Assembly: GCA_017937485.1 (NCBI GenBank)
Contig: JAGBDN010000019.1
Location: 62,001 to 126,000, forward strand
DNA from: Thermoguttaceae bacterium
GTDB lineage: Bacteria > Planctomycetota > Planctomycetia > Pirellulales > Thermoguttaceae
Direction: 5' to 3'
Length of the DNA: 64,000 nucleotides
The translations under genes and the position numbers were made by a program. Positions 25,899 to 34,294 of this stretch are shown here, in pieces. The notes under the pieces were generated by a model, which saw only the letters and a program-made list of their open reading frames with translations, had not been told where the DNA came from and did not search any database. The first letter of the stretch is position 1; every line of letters begins with the position of its first letter.

Positions 25899-26981
25899 TT
25901 ATTTACGCCCTGTAACCTCTTCGAAATAGCTGTCAAGAACGATGGCGTAGTGTTTGGCTTGAACGCTGGTGGTATGCCCTAGCCACTTCGCCACGACGTG
26001 CGCCGGTATTCGTTGTTCTAGCCAGTCGTTCTCACAGGAAACGCGAAGGTTTTGAGCGCGACGTCGCCAACTCACACCCGCCTTTCTGAATGCGGTATCT
26101 AGCGCACCGTTGGAGATAAGAGACGGAAAAAGCACGTCGCCTTTAAAACCCTTTAAGTATTCTTCGAGGATAGGGAACAAAACATTGCCGATCGGCACGA
26201 CGCGCTTGTCGTGTCCTGTGTGTTCTGTTTTAGGCGAGAAAACTGTTAGTCTGCGTTTCTCTAAATCAACGCAAGAGCGAGTTAAATACCGAGGCTCTTC
26301 GCGTCTCAATCCTGCAAACCTCCAAAGAGCGAGAACCGCGCGTCTTTCAATCGTCAAATGCTCGAAGCATTTTATCACGGTTTCCGCCGGAACGTGTTCG
26401 CGTTCTGCCTGATGTTTTTTACTCGTCGGGATTGTGGACAGCGGCGACGTCTCAATTACCTCAACAGACTTTAAAAATTCAAAAAACGCATTTAATCGCG
26501 TCAAATGTCCGTCAACATAGGCCGGTTTATAAACCTCCGACAGCTGATCGCGCAAAGCAAGAATCGTTTCGCGCGTAATCATATCGACGCGCGTATCCGG
26601 AGACACAACCGTTTCTAGAACACGGAACGCTTGTTTGTAAGTTTTAACCGTGTTGTGTTTGAGAGACGGGGCGCGTTCTGCAAAGAAGCGGTCTTTCGCC
26701 TCTTGAAGCGAGATTGCTAACGCCCCGCGAATCAGCCCGGCTTTAATCAACCGTCTTCGCATATCGGCTGTTAGGTTTTCAAAGAAAAGAGACGTCGCGC
26801 GGTCTAACGGCTCTTCTTTTTTCTCGGCTTTTAACGCCGAATCAATCGCGTCGCGAAGGCGTTCGGCGTCTCGTTTCGTGTAAGCGCAACCAAGATACAA
26901 CTTCTGTCGCTTTCCGTTTCTCCGAAAACATATGACGTAGGCGGTTGTTCTCTTGTGTTTCAGCGTTTCGATACTAGCCAT
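25899..26981 (-). CDS. int: tyrosine recombinase (phage integrase)
   Basis: The 360-aa product has a core-binding SAM-like domain in the middle and a C-terminal catalytic domain. I see Arg in FAGLRREEPRYL, a Lys in GHDKRVVPIG, LRVSCEN (Arg of HxxR; the first His appears replaced by Gln), His in WLGHTT, and the nucleophile Tyr in KHYAIV. It would perform integration and excision. The ATG at 26981 is preferred. Its Shine-Dalgarno lies inside a GC-rich hairpin (separate entry). Confidence 0.93.
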   Translation of the reverse strand: MASIETLKHKRTTAYVICFRRNGKRQKLYLGCAYTKRDAERLRDAIDSALKAEKKEEPLDRATSLFFENLTADMRRRLIKAGLIRGALAISLQEAKDRFFAERAPSLKHNTVKTYKQAFRVLETVVSPDTRVDMITRETILALRDQLSEVYKPAYVDGHLTRLNAFFEFLKSVEVIETSPLSTIPTSKKHQAEREHVPAETVIKCFEHLTIERRAVLALWRFAGLRREEPRYLTRSCVDLEKRRLTVFSPKTEHTGHDKRVVPIGNVLFPILEEYLKGFKGDVLFPSLISNGALDTAFRKAGVSWRRRAQNLRVSCENDWLEQRIPAHVVAKWLGHTTSVQAKHYAIVLDSYFEEVTGRK

Positions 26982-27003
26982 AAAAAAGCCCCCTTGCGGG
27001 GGC
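26982..27003 (-). promoter_or_regulatory. hairpin with T-run covering the integrase ribosome-binding site
   Basis: On the minus strand GCCCCCGCAAGGGGGC is followed by T6 and directly by ATGGC, the integrase start. The AGGGGG used as Shine-Dalgarno forms the 3' arm of the stem. The element looks like a terminator placed at the start codon and could also block translation, keeping int low when transcribed from upstream. Confidence 0.65.
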
Positions 27004-27024
27004 AATTATACAAAAGTTCGCGCG

Positions 27025-27186
27025 TTAGTCAATAGGAGGTTTCTCGTCGTCAATATTCACTTCGACTGTCAAAACATACGCGTTTCCTGTAAAATCTTTG
27101 AATGCCACGCCCAACTTCTTGAGCGTAATATTGGCGTGTTCGTCAAAAGTGTCCTGCTGGTATTTAACAAAATCCTTAATAGTCAT
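27025..27186 (-). CDS. small unknown protein (53 aa)
   Basis: The short ORF (MTIKDFVKYQQDTFDEHANI...) has GGGAG upstream and ends with an acidic VNIDDEKPPID. No family is recognised. It lies between the methyltransferase and integrase genes on the same strand. Confidence 0.5.
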   Translation of the reverse strand: MTIKDFVKYQQDTFDEHANITLKKLGVAFKDFTGNAYVLTVEVNIDDEKPPID

Positions 27187-27234
27187 TTAGCTAACGTCTC
27201 CCAAATACAGTAACACGGGCTTGTCAATTATTTT

Positions 27235-28239
27235 TTACACTCCGCCGAAAACTTCGCTGAAGAGCTTCGTTAAAATCGCTTCGGTCGCGTCTACCGAAAC
27301 GCTTCCGCCGACGCCGCGATACACGTCGCTCCCGGTTCCAACGTAAATAAAATCGTCCGGAAAGCCGAGCGCGGCGCCCGCTTCCGGCGCGGTTAAGTAA
27401 CGATAATTTTTGAGGTTGTCGCCGACGAACATCATCGGGCGCGTCGTCAACGTCGGGAACGCGCCGTCGAGCGGATACGCTTCGTGAAGGAAGCCGTGGT
27501 TGGGGAAAAGCGCGTCCGACCAGCCAGCGTCGCGGGCGGCGGCGAGTCGCGCCAACGTCGCTTTGCCGCGAAGGTTTGCGAGCGGTTTCGTCGGCAGGTC
27601 GAGGCGCAGGCAGTCGCGAATCATTTTCGACGCGACCTTTGGCGGCGGTTCCGGAGGCGCGAACGGCGACGCCGCGTCAAGAACTCCGGCGACGTACAAG
27701 CGAACGCGCTTTGAAGCGCCGCCGAACCGGAACCCGTCGAGCTTGAACGTCGAAACGGCGTACCCCAACGCCCGCAACTCGCCTAAAAATCGCTCCCAAT
27801 ACTCGCCGAGCCGGGACTTGACGCGAGCGCCGTTTGCGTCGAGCGGGCCCCAATTTTGCATCCCCAGAACGTTTTCGAAAACGAAAGCGCGCGGTCGAGC
27901 CGTTCGAATCCAGCCGTTCAGGACGTCGTTCGCCAAGTTCTGGACGTTGGCCCTAAGTCCCGTCGTTCCCTTGACTCGCGAAAATTCCGTACAGGGCGGC
28001 GACGCCCAAAGAAAATCGATTCCGCCCGCTTCAAAACCTTCGGCGAGCGCGGCCGTTTTGGCGAGGTCGCGGACGCGAAACACCGTTTCCGGAAAATTCG
28101 CAGCGAACGACGCGGCGCGACGCGGGTCGACGTCGCAAGCGTAAAATCGATTCTGTGGCGACGCGCAAACCTTCTCGACGGCGCGTTTTAACGCGATATG
28201 CTCCCCGCCGATTCCCGCAAACAACGAAACAAAATTCAT
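27235..28239 (-). CDS. C5-cytosine DNA methyltransferase (divergent)
   Basis: The 334-aa product has motif I FAGIGGEHIA, motif IV SPPCTEFS with the catalytic Cys, and motif VI FENV. The C-terminal motif IX/X region (LTTRPMM, GVGGSVSVDATEA) is degenerate compared with the usual GNAV. It transfers a methyl group from SAM to cytosine C5. There is no cognate endonuclease nearby, so it is probably an orphan enzyme protecting phage DNA. A small membrane protein gene lies 4 nt upstream. Confidence 0.88.
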   Translation of the reverse strand: MNFVSLFAGIGGEHIALKRAVEKVCASPQNRFYACDVDPRRAASFAANFPETVFRVRDLAKTAALAEGFEAGGIDFLWASPPCTEFSRVKGTTGLRANVQNLANDVLNGWIRTARPRAFVFENVLGMQNWGPLDANGARVKSRLGEYWERFLGELRALGYAVSTFKLDGFRFGGASKRVRLYVAGVLDAASPFAPPEPPPKVASKMIRDCLRLDLPTKPLANLRGKATLARLAAARDAGWSDALFPNHGFLHEAYPLDGAFPTLTTRPMMFVGDNLKNYRYLTAPEAGAALGFPDDFIYVGTGSDVYRGVGGSVSVDATEAILTKLFSEVFGGV

Positions 28240-28242
28240 AGC

Positions 28243-28443
28243 TTATTTAACCGCCGTATCCCAAATGTTAACGAGCCCCATCGACAAAGCAAACGGGCAA
28301 AACCCAAGAACCCCGATAAAAGCCAACAGTCCGGGATACCACACTCTGCCGCTCTCTTCCATCTCCACCATAAAAACCGCCGCAAATGGAGTCAACAGCG
28401 CCGCGCAAACGGCAACGATTATCCACACATACCCGCAAGCCAT
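28243..28443 (-). CDS. small two-helix membrane protein (66 aa)
   Basis: Two hydrophobic helices (about 5-25, YVWIIVAVCAALLTPFAAVF, and about 38-57) are separated by an acidic loop EMEESGR. It ends 4 nt before the methyltransferase start. The family is not recognised. Confidence 0.5.
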   Translation of the reverse strand: MACGYVWIIVAVCAALLTPFAAVFMVEMEESGRVWYPGLLAFIGVLGFCPFALSMGLVNIWDTAVK

Positions 28444-28477
28444 ACCTCCCTAGCTTTCTCAAACATTGTTTCTCTTG

Positions 28478-28825
28478 TTATACGCGGAGAAAACCGCTCT
28501 CACAAGCTATTACCCCCGCAAGCATAAGTTTCAACGTGCCTTTCGAAAAATTCTCCACAGGGATTCCCGGCTCTGCTATGCTTGCGAAAAAGCGTCCATA
28601 CTTGCTAACGATTTGGTCAAGTTTTTCGTTAAACGCGTCTTCTAACGCCTTTTTGGCAACAAAATAATCGCACGCGCAACCTCTCTTTTCGCACGACTCT
28701 CTCCAAAGATTTAAGAGCGCCCTTGCTTTGTTTATGTCTTCGTTATAATCGCAGGTCTCTTGTTTTTTAAACGACGCGTGGTTAATTCTTTCAAGCAAAG
28801 CTCCTTCGTTTTGTCCAGTTTCCAT
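28478..28825 (-). CDS. unknown phage protein (115 aa)
   Basis: Starting at ATG 28825 with AGGAGA 8 nt upstream, this encodes a mostly helical protein with Cys residues at CEKRGCACDYF. The start lies just past the preceding excisionase-like gene's stop. No family is recognised. Confidence 0.6.
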   Translation of the reverse strand: METGQNEGALLERINHASFKKQETCDYNEDINKARALLNLWRESCEKRGCACDYFVAKKALEDAFNEKLDQIVSKYGRFFASIAEPGIPVENFSKGTLKLMLAGVIACESGFLRV

Positions 28826-28826
28826 T

Positions 28827-29036
28827 CTATTTCTCTCCTTTAAGCGCTTGCAAAAACTCCACTCGCGGAACAAACCATTTCGAGCCGTGTTTGGCGGCGG
28901 GCCACGCCCCGGACTTGATATGCTTCATCACCGTCGGGCGCGATACGCGGGCGATCTCGGCGACTTCCGCGATTGTCAGAACTTCCTTGTCGGCGTACTC
29001 GACGCGCTTTTTAAACGCTCTCTCAAAACGGTTCAT
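28827..29036 (-). CDS. excisionase-family helix-turn-helix protein (69 aa)
   Basis: The winged-HTH pattern LTIAEVAEIARVSRPTVMKHI is followed by GAWPAAKHGSKWFVPRVEFLQAL. This is the HTH_17/MerR-like fold used by phage excisionases and small regulators. It may direct the integrase toward excision. It overlaps the upstream gene by an ATGA. Confidence 0.75.
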   Translation of the reverse strand: MNRFERAFKKRVEYADKEVLTIAEVAEIARVSRPTVMKHIKSGAWPAAKHGSKWFVPRVEFLQALKGEK

Positions 29037-29437
29037 TTCTCGCCCTCACTATCGCTCTTCGCGCGTTTCTCTTTGTTCGGTTTAGGCGCCTCCAAAATCA
29101 CTTTCGTTAGCTGGTCAACGTACAGGCAGTAACTGTCTATCTCCCTGTTCCGCAACTCGATAAGCCGCATAATACATTTATGCTCGATTCGATGGCATTC
29201 CACCCAAAACAAAACGGAGGACGCAAACGCTAAAGCTAAATCAATAGCCACGTTTTGTTTGATGCTTTCGAAACCAAAAAAGTCGGCGATCGCTCTTGTT
29301 CCGTTCCATTCAAGCTCGACTAACGCCGCCACCGCAATCAATGCCGTTAACGACGTCCCGGCCATTAGTCCGAACGTTATCGCCTTTAAGTTGCCGTCGT
29401 CCGTGAAAAAGTTTTTAATTCGTTTCATCTCCACCAT
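29033..29437 (-). CDS. membrane protein with cytoplasmic helical tail (134 aa)
   Basis: Two probable transmembrane segments (ITFGLMAGTSLTALIAVAALV and VAIDLALAFASSVLFWVEC) are followed by a charged helical tail. I chose the ATG at 29437 after AGAAG. It overlaps the PAPS-reductase-like gene at its 5' end and the HTH gene at its 3' end. Its job is unknown. Confidence 0.6.
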   Translation of the reverse strand: MVEMKRIKNFFTDDGNLKAITFGLMAGTSLTALIAVAALVELEWNGTRAIADFFGFESIKQNVAIDLALAFASSVLFWVECHRIEHKCIMRLIELRNREIDSYCLYVDQLTKVILEAPKPNKEKRAKSDSEGEK

Positions 29438-30177
29438 TATCTTCTTTCTCAAATTTTTCTTGAAGTTCACTCAATGTACGCTTGCGGCCTAACGACCACA
29501 TCGGCTCAATCGGAAACTGTTTTCTCGCTCGCTCCTGCATATCGCAAAACCGCACCCATTTGTCTCTGTCGTATAACCACAAGCTCCGAAGGTTCTTTTC
29601 GTTTTGCAACGGGCAAAACCAGCAACCTGTTCTACTTCTTTTGTTGTAAAAACCAAAAAAATCAAACCCTTCTTCTTTGCAAATTTCTGCCGCCATCGCG
29701 TCCGTTATTTGGTTCTCGCATAACGGATAACACTCGTTTTTCCCCGGTTTCTTTCTTCTATCACGCTCGTCGTAAGTGATGCCTATGTTAACCGTCGCTT
29801 CACAACCAAGGCTTGTGATATATTTTCGAAACACATCCCTTTTTAATCGAGAGTTACACCATCTCACTCCCCAACAAGGAAGCCCAAGACCTCGAAGGCC
29901 GTCGTTTCTGTAAGACGCCCGCCTCCCCGCTTTTCGGGAGGGCACGTACTCGAACGCGTATTGCTCAAACGAAAAAGGGGCTTTGATTGTTGTTACCCCC
30001 CCCCTCTATCCCTTTTCCAACACACCATTTGCTAAAAACCTCAATATGCGCGTAGATTTCGTCAAACTCGCCGCCTGTGTCGCAAAACACAACCGCGTCA
30101 ACTGGTTGGCGTTGTCTTACGGCGTTTATCACCATTGCGGTTGAATCTTTTCCGCCGCTAAAACTGTAAATATTCAT
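29415..30177 (-). pseudogene. PAPS-reductase-like PP-loop protein, frameshifted at a G9 tract
   Basis: The N-terminal piece (30177-29965) has the ATP pyrophosphatase loop SGGKDSTA. The C-terminal piece carries the Cys motifs YPLCENQ and GCWFCPLQ typical of phage PAPS reductase/DndC-like proteins. They are in different frames. The break is a run of nine G on the coding strand (29996-30004); eight G would restore a single ORF of about 253 aa. So this is a phase-variable gene, a +1 frameshift site or a sequencing error. Relatives reduce or transfer sulfur; a role in DNA or RNA modification is possible. Confidence 0.8.
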
Positions 30178-30362
30178 TCCTCAATCTCCTTCGCATAACG
30201 GAAAACGGCGCGTTCCGCAAACTCCGGACTTAACCGCGACTTCACCATCTCGACCGCGTGTTTCGCGTTTTTGGCTTGAACTCCAACGAAGAAGCAGACC
30301 AGAGCCACTCCGTCCCAACCGTCTTCGCGCTTCTCGTAAACGTAAACGTCGTAAATGTTCAT
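30174..30362 (-). CDS. small unknown protein (62 aa)
   Basis: I chose the start MNIYDVYVYEKRED at 30362, just past the upstream stop. The end overlaps the next start by ATGA, indicating coupled translation. Its N-terminal strand followed by a QAKNAKHAVEMVKSRL helix resembles the two DpnD/PcfM-like small genes at 32.0 and 32.6 kb. Confidence 0.55.
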   Translation of the reverse strand: MNIYDVYVYEKREDGWDGVALVCFFVGVQAKNAKHAVEMVKSRLSPEFAERAVFRYAKEIEE

Positions 30363-30363
30363 T

Positions 30364-31047
30364 TTATTCCCAGTCATCTTTATATGTACACCTAACATAG
30401 TATCTCTCAAGCGCACATTCCCCGCGCCGCTCGAACTTCATATGCTCTTTTTTGGCATACTTCTTAGGTAACACGAATTGTCCACAAACGTACCAGCCTG
30501 TTGTAGGGAGTTTGACTAGATAAAAGAAGGTGGACACTCGCGAACCGTTGCCCAATTCTTGGGGCTTAGTGTAGTATTCTTCAACGGAACTCGGCAAGCG
30601 ATCCAGGCGGTCGGCGACCTCTGTTCCAAGGATCCTTTCCGCTTTCGCATAGCCGTTGAACCATCGTAACGAGTAATAAGCCCACCGGACTTCCGACGCC
30701 TTGTGCTTCCGTCCCGCGATTTTAATGAGCTTACAGGACTTACCCGGTCGCATTACCCGAATACTGGCGGTAATAGTCTCACTACCATCTGACGAAAACC
30801 CTTCCAAAGTCCAAAAACGTTTGCTAACGTCGTAGCCATTCGGCACCAGCATGATCTGAAACTCCTTTGCTTCCAATGTGTCTAATTGCGGCTCTTCGAA
30901 TGGCTTTGTCTCGCATTCAACCGATACCGACTTGACGCGCCCGAGGTATTCTTTATACTCGTCGTCATACGGAACCTCGCCGAAACTAACTTCTTGAATC
31001 GGCGGAATAATACTAAACTTGGAAAAATCGATGTCGTCTTCGCCCAT
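30364..31047 (-). CDS. unknown phage protein (227 aa)
   Basis: A soluble-looking protein with an acidic N-terminus (MGEDDIDFSKF) and a basic, Tyr/Cys-containing C-terminus (GECALERYYVRCTY). No motif is recognised. It lies between a Dam-type methyltransferase and the PAPS-reductase-like gene. Confidence 0.65.
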   Translation of the reverse strand: MGEDDIDFSKFSIIPPIQEVSFGEVPYDDEYKEYLGRVKSVSVECETKPFEEPQLDTLEAKEFQIMLVPNGYDVSKRFWTLEGFSSDGSETITASIRVMRPGKSCKLIKIAGRKHKASEVRWAYYSLRWFNGYAKAERILGTEVADRLDRLPSSVEEYYTKPQELGNGSRVSTFFYLVKLPTTGWYVCGQFVLPKKYAKKEHMKFERRGECALERYYVRCTYKDDWE

Positions 31048-31053
31048 TCTATA

Positions 31054-31896
31054 TTATCCTTTAGCTTTATTTTTTTCTTGCATTGGTGAAACGTAAAGCG
31101 TTTCGATGCGGCGGCGTTGCTCCCCGATGTTGTCAGTCGAACGCTTGACAGACGACGTCGTTTCAAAATCAAAACGTTTCCAACCGGCGCGTTCAAGCGG
31201 CACGTAAACGTCGTTTGAATAACAGCTTAACGCGGCCCCGCCACGCACCGACAAAAGCGTTTCAACAAGTTCGGCGTGGTCAACCGGCGGCAAGTCGCGC
31301 CGGTAAAAATTATATTGTTTCCCGCAGTAAGGCGGGTCGAGGTAAAAAAACGCTTGCTCCGAATCGTATTTAGCGACGCATTGTTTCCAGTCGAGCGATT
31401 CGACGGTCGTAAAACGAAACCGCGCCGCGTATTCGTCGAGCCGTTCTGATTTCGAAAGATATGTTCCGACGAGCTTGTCCGAGCCGCCGCGTCTTTCAAC
31501 GCCGAACGAGTTGAACGGTTTCCCGCCGAATGAAAACGTTTGAACGTAAAACGCCGCGAAACCGCGCTTTGCGAGTTGCGGCGACTTAACCCAATCGCGC
31601 TTCATCTCGTCATAAATTTCGCGCGATTTTGGGAACACGGCGGCGTATCGTTTCATTTTTTTGTGAGCTTCGTCGTCGGCCAGCGCGCGAAAGAAATCGG
31701 CGAGTCGACCGTCGGCGTCGTTGTAAACTTCGTGTTTTACCGGTTCGAGCGCAAGCAACATAGCCGCCGAACCGCCGAACGGCTCGACATAAACAGTCCG
31801 ATCGCGCCGCGCTTCCTCCAAAATCGGCTCGATCTTCGAACGCATTCGGTTTTTAGAGCCGACCCAAGAAAACGGGCTGGGTAAGTTTTTCTTCAT
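31054..31896 (-). CDS. adenine-specific DNA methyltransferase (D12/Dam class)
   Basis: The 280-aa product has the N-terminal SPFSWVGSKNRMR, motif I VEPFGGSAAM and motif IV LDPPY. These mark an N6-adenine methyltransferase of the Dam (alpha) class. No endonuclease is nearby. It is the intact one of two such genes in the prophage; the second (41622-42466) is out of frame. Confidence 0.92.
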   Translation of the reverse strand: MKKNLPSPFSWVGSKNRMRSKIEPILEEARRDRTVYVEPFGGSAAMLLALEPVKHEVYNDADGRLADFFRALADDEAHKKMKRYAAVFPKSREIYDEMKRDWVKSPQLAKRGFAAFYVQTFSFGGKPFNSFGVERRGGSDKLVGTYLSKSERLDEYAARFRFTTVESLDWKQCVAKYDSEQAFFYLDPPYCGKQYNFYRRDLPPVDHAELVETLLSVRGGAALSCYSNDVYVPLERAGWKRFDFETTSSVKRSTDNIGEQRRRIETLYVSPMQEKNKAKG

Positions 31897-32001
31897 GGTT
31901 TTTTGAATTGTTTTTTCCTTGCAAACGCGGCGAGAGGCTTATCGGGACGCAATCGCAAAATCCCGAACATTTGAGCGTCGCCGCGCTGTGTTGTTTAACG
32001 G

Positions 32002-32229
32002 CTAGGCGATATATTCCCAGCCTTCATCGTGTTTTCGAACGTCGCGTGGCGCAGGGAAATTTTTGATTTCGCATATTGCGTCTTCGCAATACTCGATGCC
32101 GCCTTCGTACCAAGAATCTTCGGTTAAACCGAGTCTTTCCGCTCTTTCTAATGCCTGCTCTGGCGTCTCCGCCTCCACCTGCACTTTGAATTTGTTTGTG
32201 TCAATTACAAGAATCTCGTAAATTGGCAT
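32002..32229 (-). CDS. small DpnD/PcfM-like protein (75 aa)
   Basis: It has a beta-strand lead (IYEILVIDTNKFKVQVEAE), a helix with TPEQALERAERLG, and the ending HDEGWEYIA. The same plan and ending (HKEGWKYYG) occur in the gene at 32630-32863, so the two are paralogues. The family assignment to DpnD/PcfM is tentative. Confidence 0.6.
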   Translation of the reverse strand: MPIYEILVIDTNKFKVQVEAETPEQALERAERLGLTEDSWYEGGIEYCEDAICEIKNFPAPRDVRKHDEGWEYIA

Positions 32230-32247
32230 AAATTCTCCTTTCGTCTC

Positions 32248-32589
32248 TTAGCCGTAATGCTTCCGTCTTCGATGGCGGTAATATTTTTTAATTCTAGCGC
32301 AATGGGCGTCGAAATCCGTGTCTGTCATTTTGGAATATCTGCAAAACTCAAACTCCGTGTCCAGAACAAAGAAATAACGCTTGGAAAGAGCCTCAAGTTT
32401 TAAACGACGTTGCAGGTCAGACAACTGCGCGATCGTCCTAACGGCAATTTTTTCAACTCCTTCAAGACGTCTTTTAATCTCGTCGTTTTCGCGAGAAAGT
32501 TTTTCCATTACCATTTGAGGGTTTTCCTCGTTCTTGTCTGTGAAACCGTGTTCTCTTGCTTTTAAAGCCGCTTCTTCGTCTCTCATCAC
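32248..32589 (-). CDS. coiled-coil protein (113 aa)
   Basis: A charged coiled-coil segment (KLSRENDEIKRRLEGVEKI to LQRRLKLEALSKRY) is followed by a basic end (KYYRHRRRKHYG). The first or second Met may be the start. Unknown function. Confidence 0.55.
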   Translation of the reverse strand: MMRDEEAALKAREHGFTDKNEENPQMVMEKLSRENDEIKRRLEGVEKIAVRTIAQLSDLQRRLKLEALSKRYFFVLDTEFEFCRYSKMTDTDFDAHCARIKKYYRHRRRKHYG

Positions 32590-32629
32590 CTCTCCATCTG
32601 TTTTTCAATAGCCATATAAACTCCGTCTC

Positions 32630-32863
32630 TCACCCGTAATACTTCCAACCTTCTTTATGCGTTTTGGCAACTTTTAATGGAAGATAGCACCCTTCAACCA
32701 CCTTGTAAACGGACGGGCCGCCGGAAACCCGGCTTCCCTTTGTGATACGAACCTTTTCCGCCCGCTCTTTTGCTTCCTTTTCGTTCTCCGCCTCGACAAA
32801 AACGTGATGCTCTTCGAGAACGTGAACGACGCAGAGATACGCTTTAATGTCTACTGGTTCCAT
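32630..32863 (-). CDS. small DpnD/PcfM-like protein (77 aa), paralogue of 32002-32229
   Basis: Read from ATG 32863 (MEPVDIKAYLCVVHVLEEHHV), it shares the VEAEN-EKEAKERAEK helix and the HKEGWKYYG ending with its paralogue. It lies 5 nt after the ssb stop. The larger overlapping frame that includes it is not the gene. Confidence 0.6.
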   Translation of the reverse strand: MEPVDIKAYLCVVHVLEEHHVFVEAENEKEAKERAEKVRITKGSRVSGGPSVYKVVEGCYLPLKVAKTHKEGWKYYG

Positions 32864-32868
32864 TGTCT

Positions 32869-33315
32869 CTAAAACGGAATATCCGCCCCGAATTGTTCTC
32901 GAACCTGCGCGACTACCTGTTGGGCGTTTTGCGGGTATTGTTGCCCGTATTGTTGCGGCGTTCCTTGTTGATAACCGCCGCTTTGCGGTTGCGCGGCGCC
33001 GTCGCGGCTGTGGAGAAGTTGAACGTCGTAGGCGCGAATCTTGAACGACTTGCGTTTTTGTCCGTCGGCCCCCGTGTACTCGTCGATTACAACGCGTCCG
33101 GAAACAAAAACCAATGCGCCTTTCCCGACGTACTGACTCACGAACGCCGACTTTTGATCCCACGCGTCGCAATCGAAAAACGTCGTTTTTTTGCGATCTC
33201 CGGAACCTTCGTTAACCGCCACGGAGAATTGGGTAACCGTTCCGCCCCCGACGTTGCGCGTCTCCGGTTCTCGCGTAACGTTTCCGATAATGTTAATCTG
33301 GTTCAAACTCGCCAT
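32869..33315 (-). CDS. ssb: single-stranded DNA-binding protein
   Basis: The 148-aa product has an OB-fold start (NQINIIGNVTREPETR), then FDCDAWDQKSAFVSQYVGKG, then a Gln/Gly-rich linker. Its C-terminal tip (GADIPF) matches the canonical DDDIPF peptide that recruits partners. It coats ssDNA during phage replication and works with the RecT, DnaB and clamp genes of this prophage. Confidence 0.95.
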   Translation of the reverse strand: MASLNQINIIGNVTREPETRNVGGGTVTQFSVAVNEGSGDRKKTTFFDCDAWDQKSAFVSQYVGKGALVFVSGRVVIDEYTGADGQKRKSFKIRAYDVQLLHSRDGAAQPQSGGYQQGTPQQYGQQYPQNAQQVVAQVREQFGADIPF

Positions 33316-33619
33316 TTCTCATTAAATCCTTTCTGTAATGGTTAAGAGTCGCCGTTTGAACACGCGTGTCTCTCAAATGGAACGTCGCCAACGCCGCTTC
33401 GAAGTTTAAGTCGTTTTCGTTGACAAACTTTTTAAGTTCGCTAAGAGACTCTTTGCGAGTCCGCTTGTCGGCGAACCTTTCTCTTAAAGCCGACACCCCG
33501 ACGCGCTCGACCGCTTTTCTAACGGCGACAATTTCTAAATATCGCTTGTACTCTTCCGGCTCTAGTTCTAAACAATCATCTTTTCCGTCGTCGTTTCCGT
33601 CAAAAATTTCGCCTTCCAT
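33293..33619 (-). CDS. unknown phage protein (108 aa)
   Basis: Acidic N-terminus (GEIFDGNDDGKDDC) followed by helices (YKRYLEIVAVRKAVERVG). GGGAG lies 4 nt before the ATG. It overlaps thyX by 52 nt and ssb by 23 nt. No family recognised. Confidence 0.55.
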   Translation of the reverse strand: MEGEIFDGNDDGKDDCLELEPEEYKRYLEIVAVRKAVERVGVSALRERFADKRTRKESLSELKKFVNENDLNFEAALATFHLRDTRVQTATLNHYRKDLMRNGEFEPD

Positions 33620-34272
33620 TCATCTCCCTTCGACTCTTCGTAGACTTGAACTAAAACAGGGAAACAATGCTTGACAATCTTGTAAAAACTTTTAATCACG
33701 TTTTGCGTTTCTCCTTGCGCCGCCGCGTCTAACCGTTCGTCGAACATATGAAACGCTTGGCGAACGTGAATCCGGTGATAAACTTTGGTCAGGAAGTCGA
33801 CCGTCCAAACGCGCCGCGCCTCTTGGCGTTTCCACCCTTGTTGAATCAGTTGCGTGTATTTTTCCAGCGCGTCCACCGTGATCGGGAAAATCGGGTCTTC
33901 CGGCGGCGGAAGGAACTTTTCGTTAAACTCCATCGGTTCGCAAGCTCGCGCCGATCTTTCAATCGCGGTGTTCTGATAGGTTCGAATTTGGCGAGCGACA
34001 AAAATCGGAACTCGGAACCCGACGATAACGGAAGGAAACTCGAACGGCTTCATATGCTTTCGGTTAAAAAGCCCCTTAGCAAACCGATAACATTCTTCCG
34101 GGTTGTCCGGATATTCCCAGTCGTCTCGACGGCAACCGCGACCGGCGGCGTACACCGTGCCGTCCCAGCCATGTTGTTCGCATAACTCGCAAGCAAGGCG
34201 CGTTTCGCCAATTTCAAACCGCACGGAATTAAAAGCGACTTTCCGGTCTCCCCAAAGCGCGACGTCCATCAT
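33568..34272 (-). CDS. thyX: ThyX-like flavin-dependent thymidylate synthase (divergent)
   Basis: The core IVGFRVPIFVARQIRTYQNTAIERSARA aligns with the ThyX segment that normally reads FARQWxRHRxxSxNExSxRY. The RIHVRQAFHMFDERLDAAAQGE segment matches the FAD/dUMP-binding helix (HFLRLRxDxHAQxEI). The RHR triad is replaced by TYQ, so substrate or chemistry may differ. ThyX makes dTMP from dUMP. The start at 34272 or 34269 follows AAGGAAAGGA. With dCTP deaminase at 51.76 kb, it suggests phage control of pyrimidine pools. Confidence 0.7.
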   Translation of the reverse strand: MMDVALWGDRKVAFNSVRFEIGETRLACELCEQHGWDGTVYAAGRGCRRDDWEYPDNPEECYRFAKGLFNRKHMKPFEFPSVIVGFRVPIFVARQIRTYQNTAIERSARACEPMEFNEKFLPPPEDPIFPITVDALEKYTQLIQQGWKRQEARRVWTVDFLTKVYHRIHVRQAFHMFDERLDAAAQGETQNVIKSFYKIVKHCFPVLVQVYEESKGDEWKAKFLTETTTEKMIV

Positions 34273-34294
34273 AATCCTTTCCTTTCGCTCTGTT

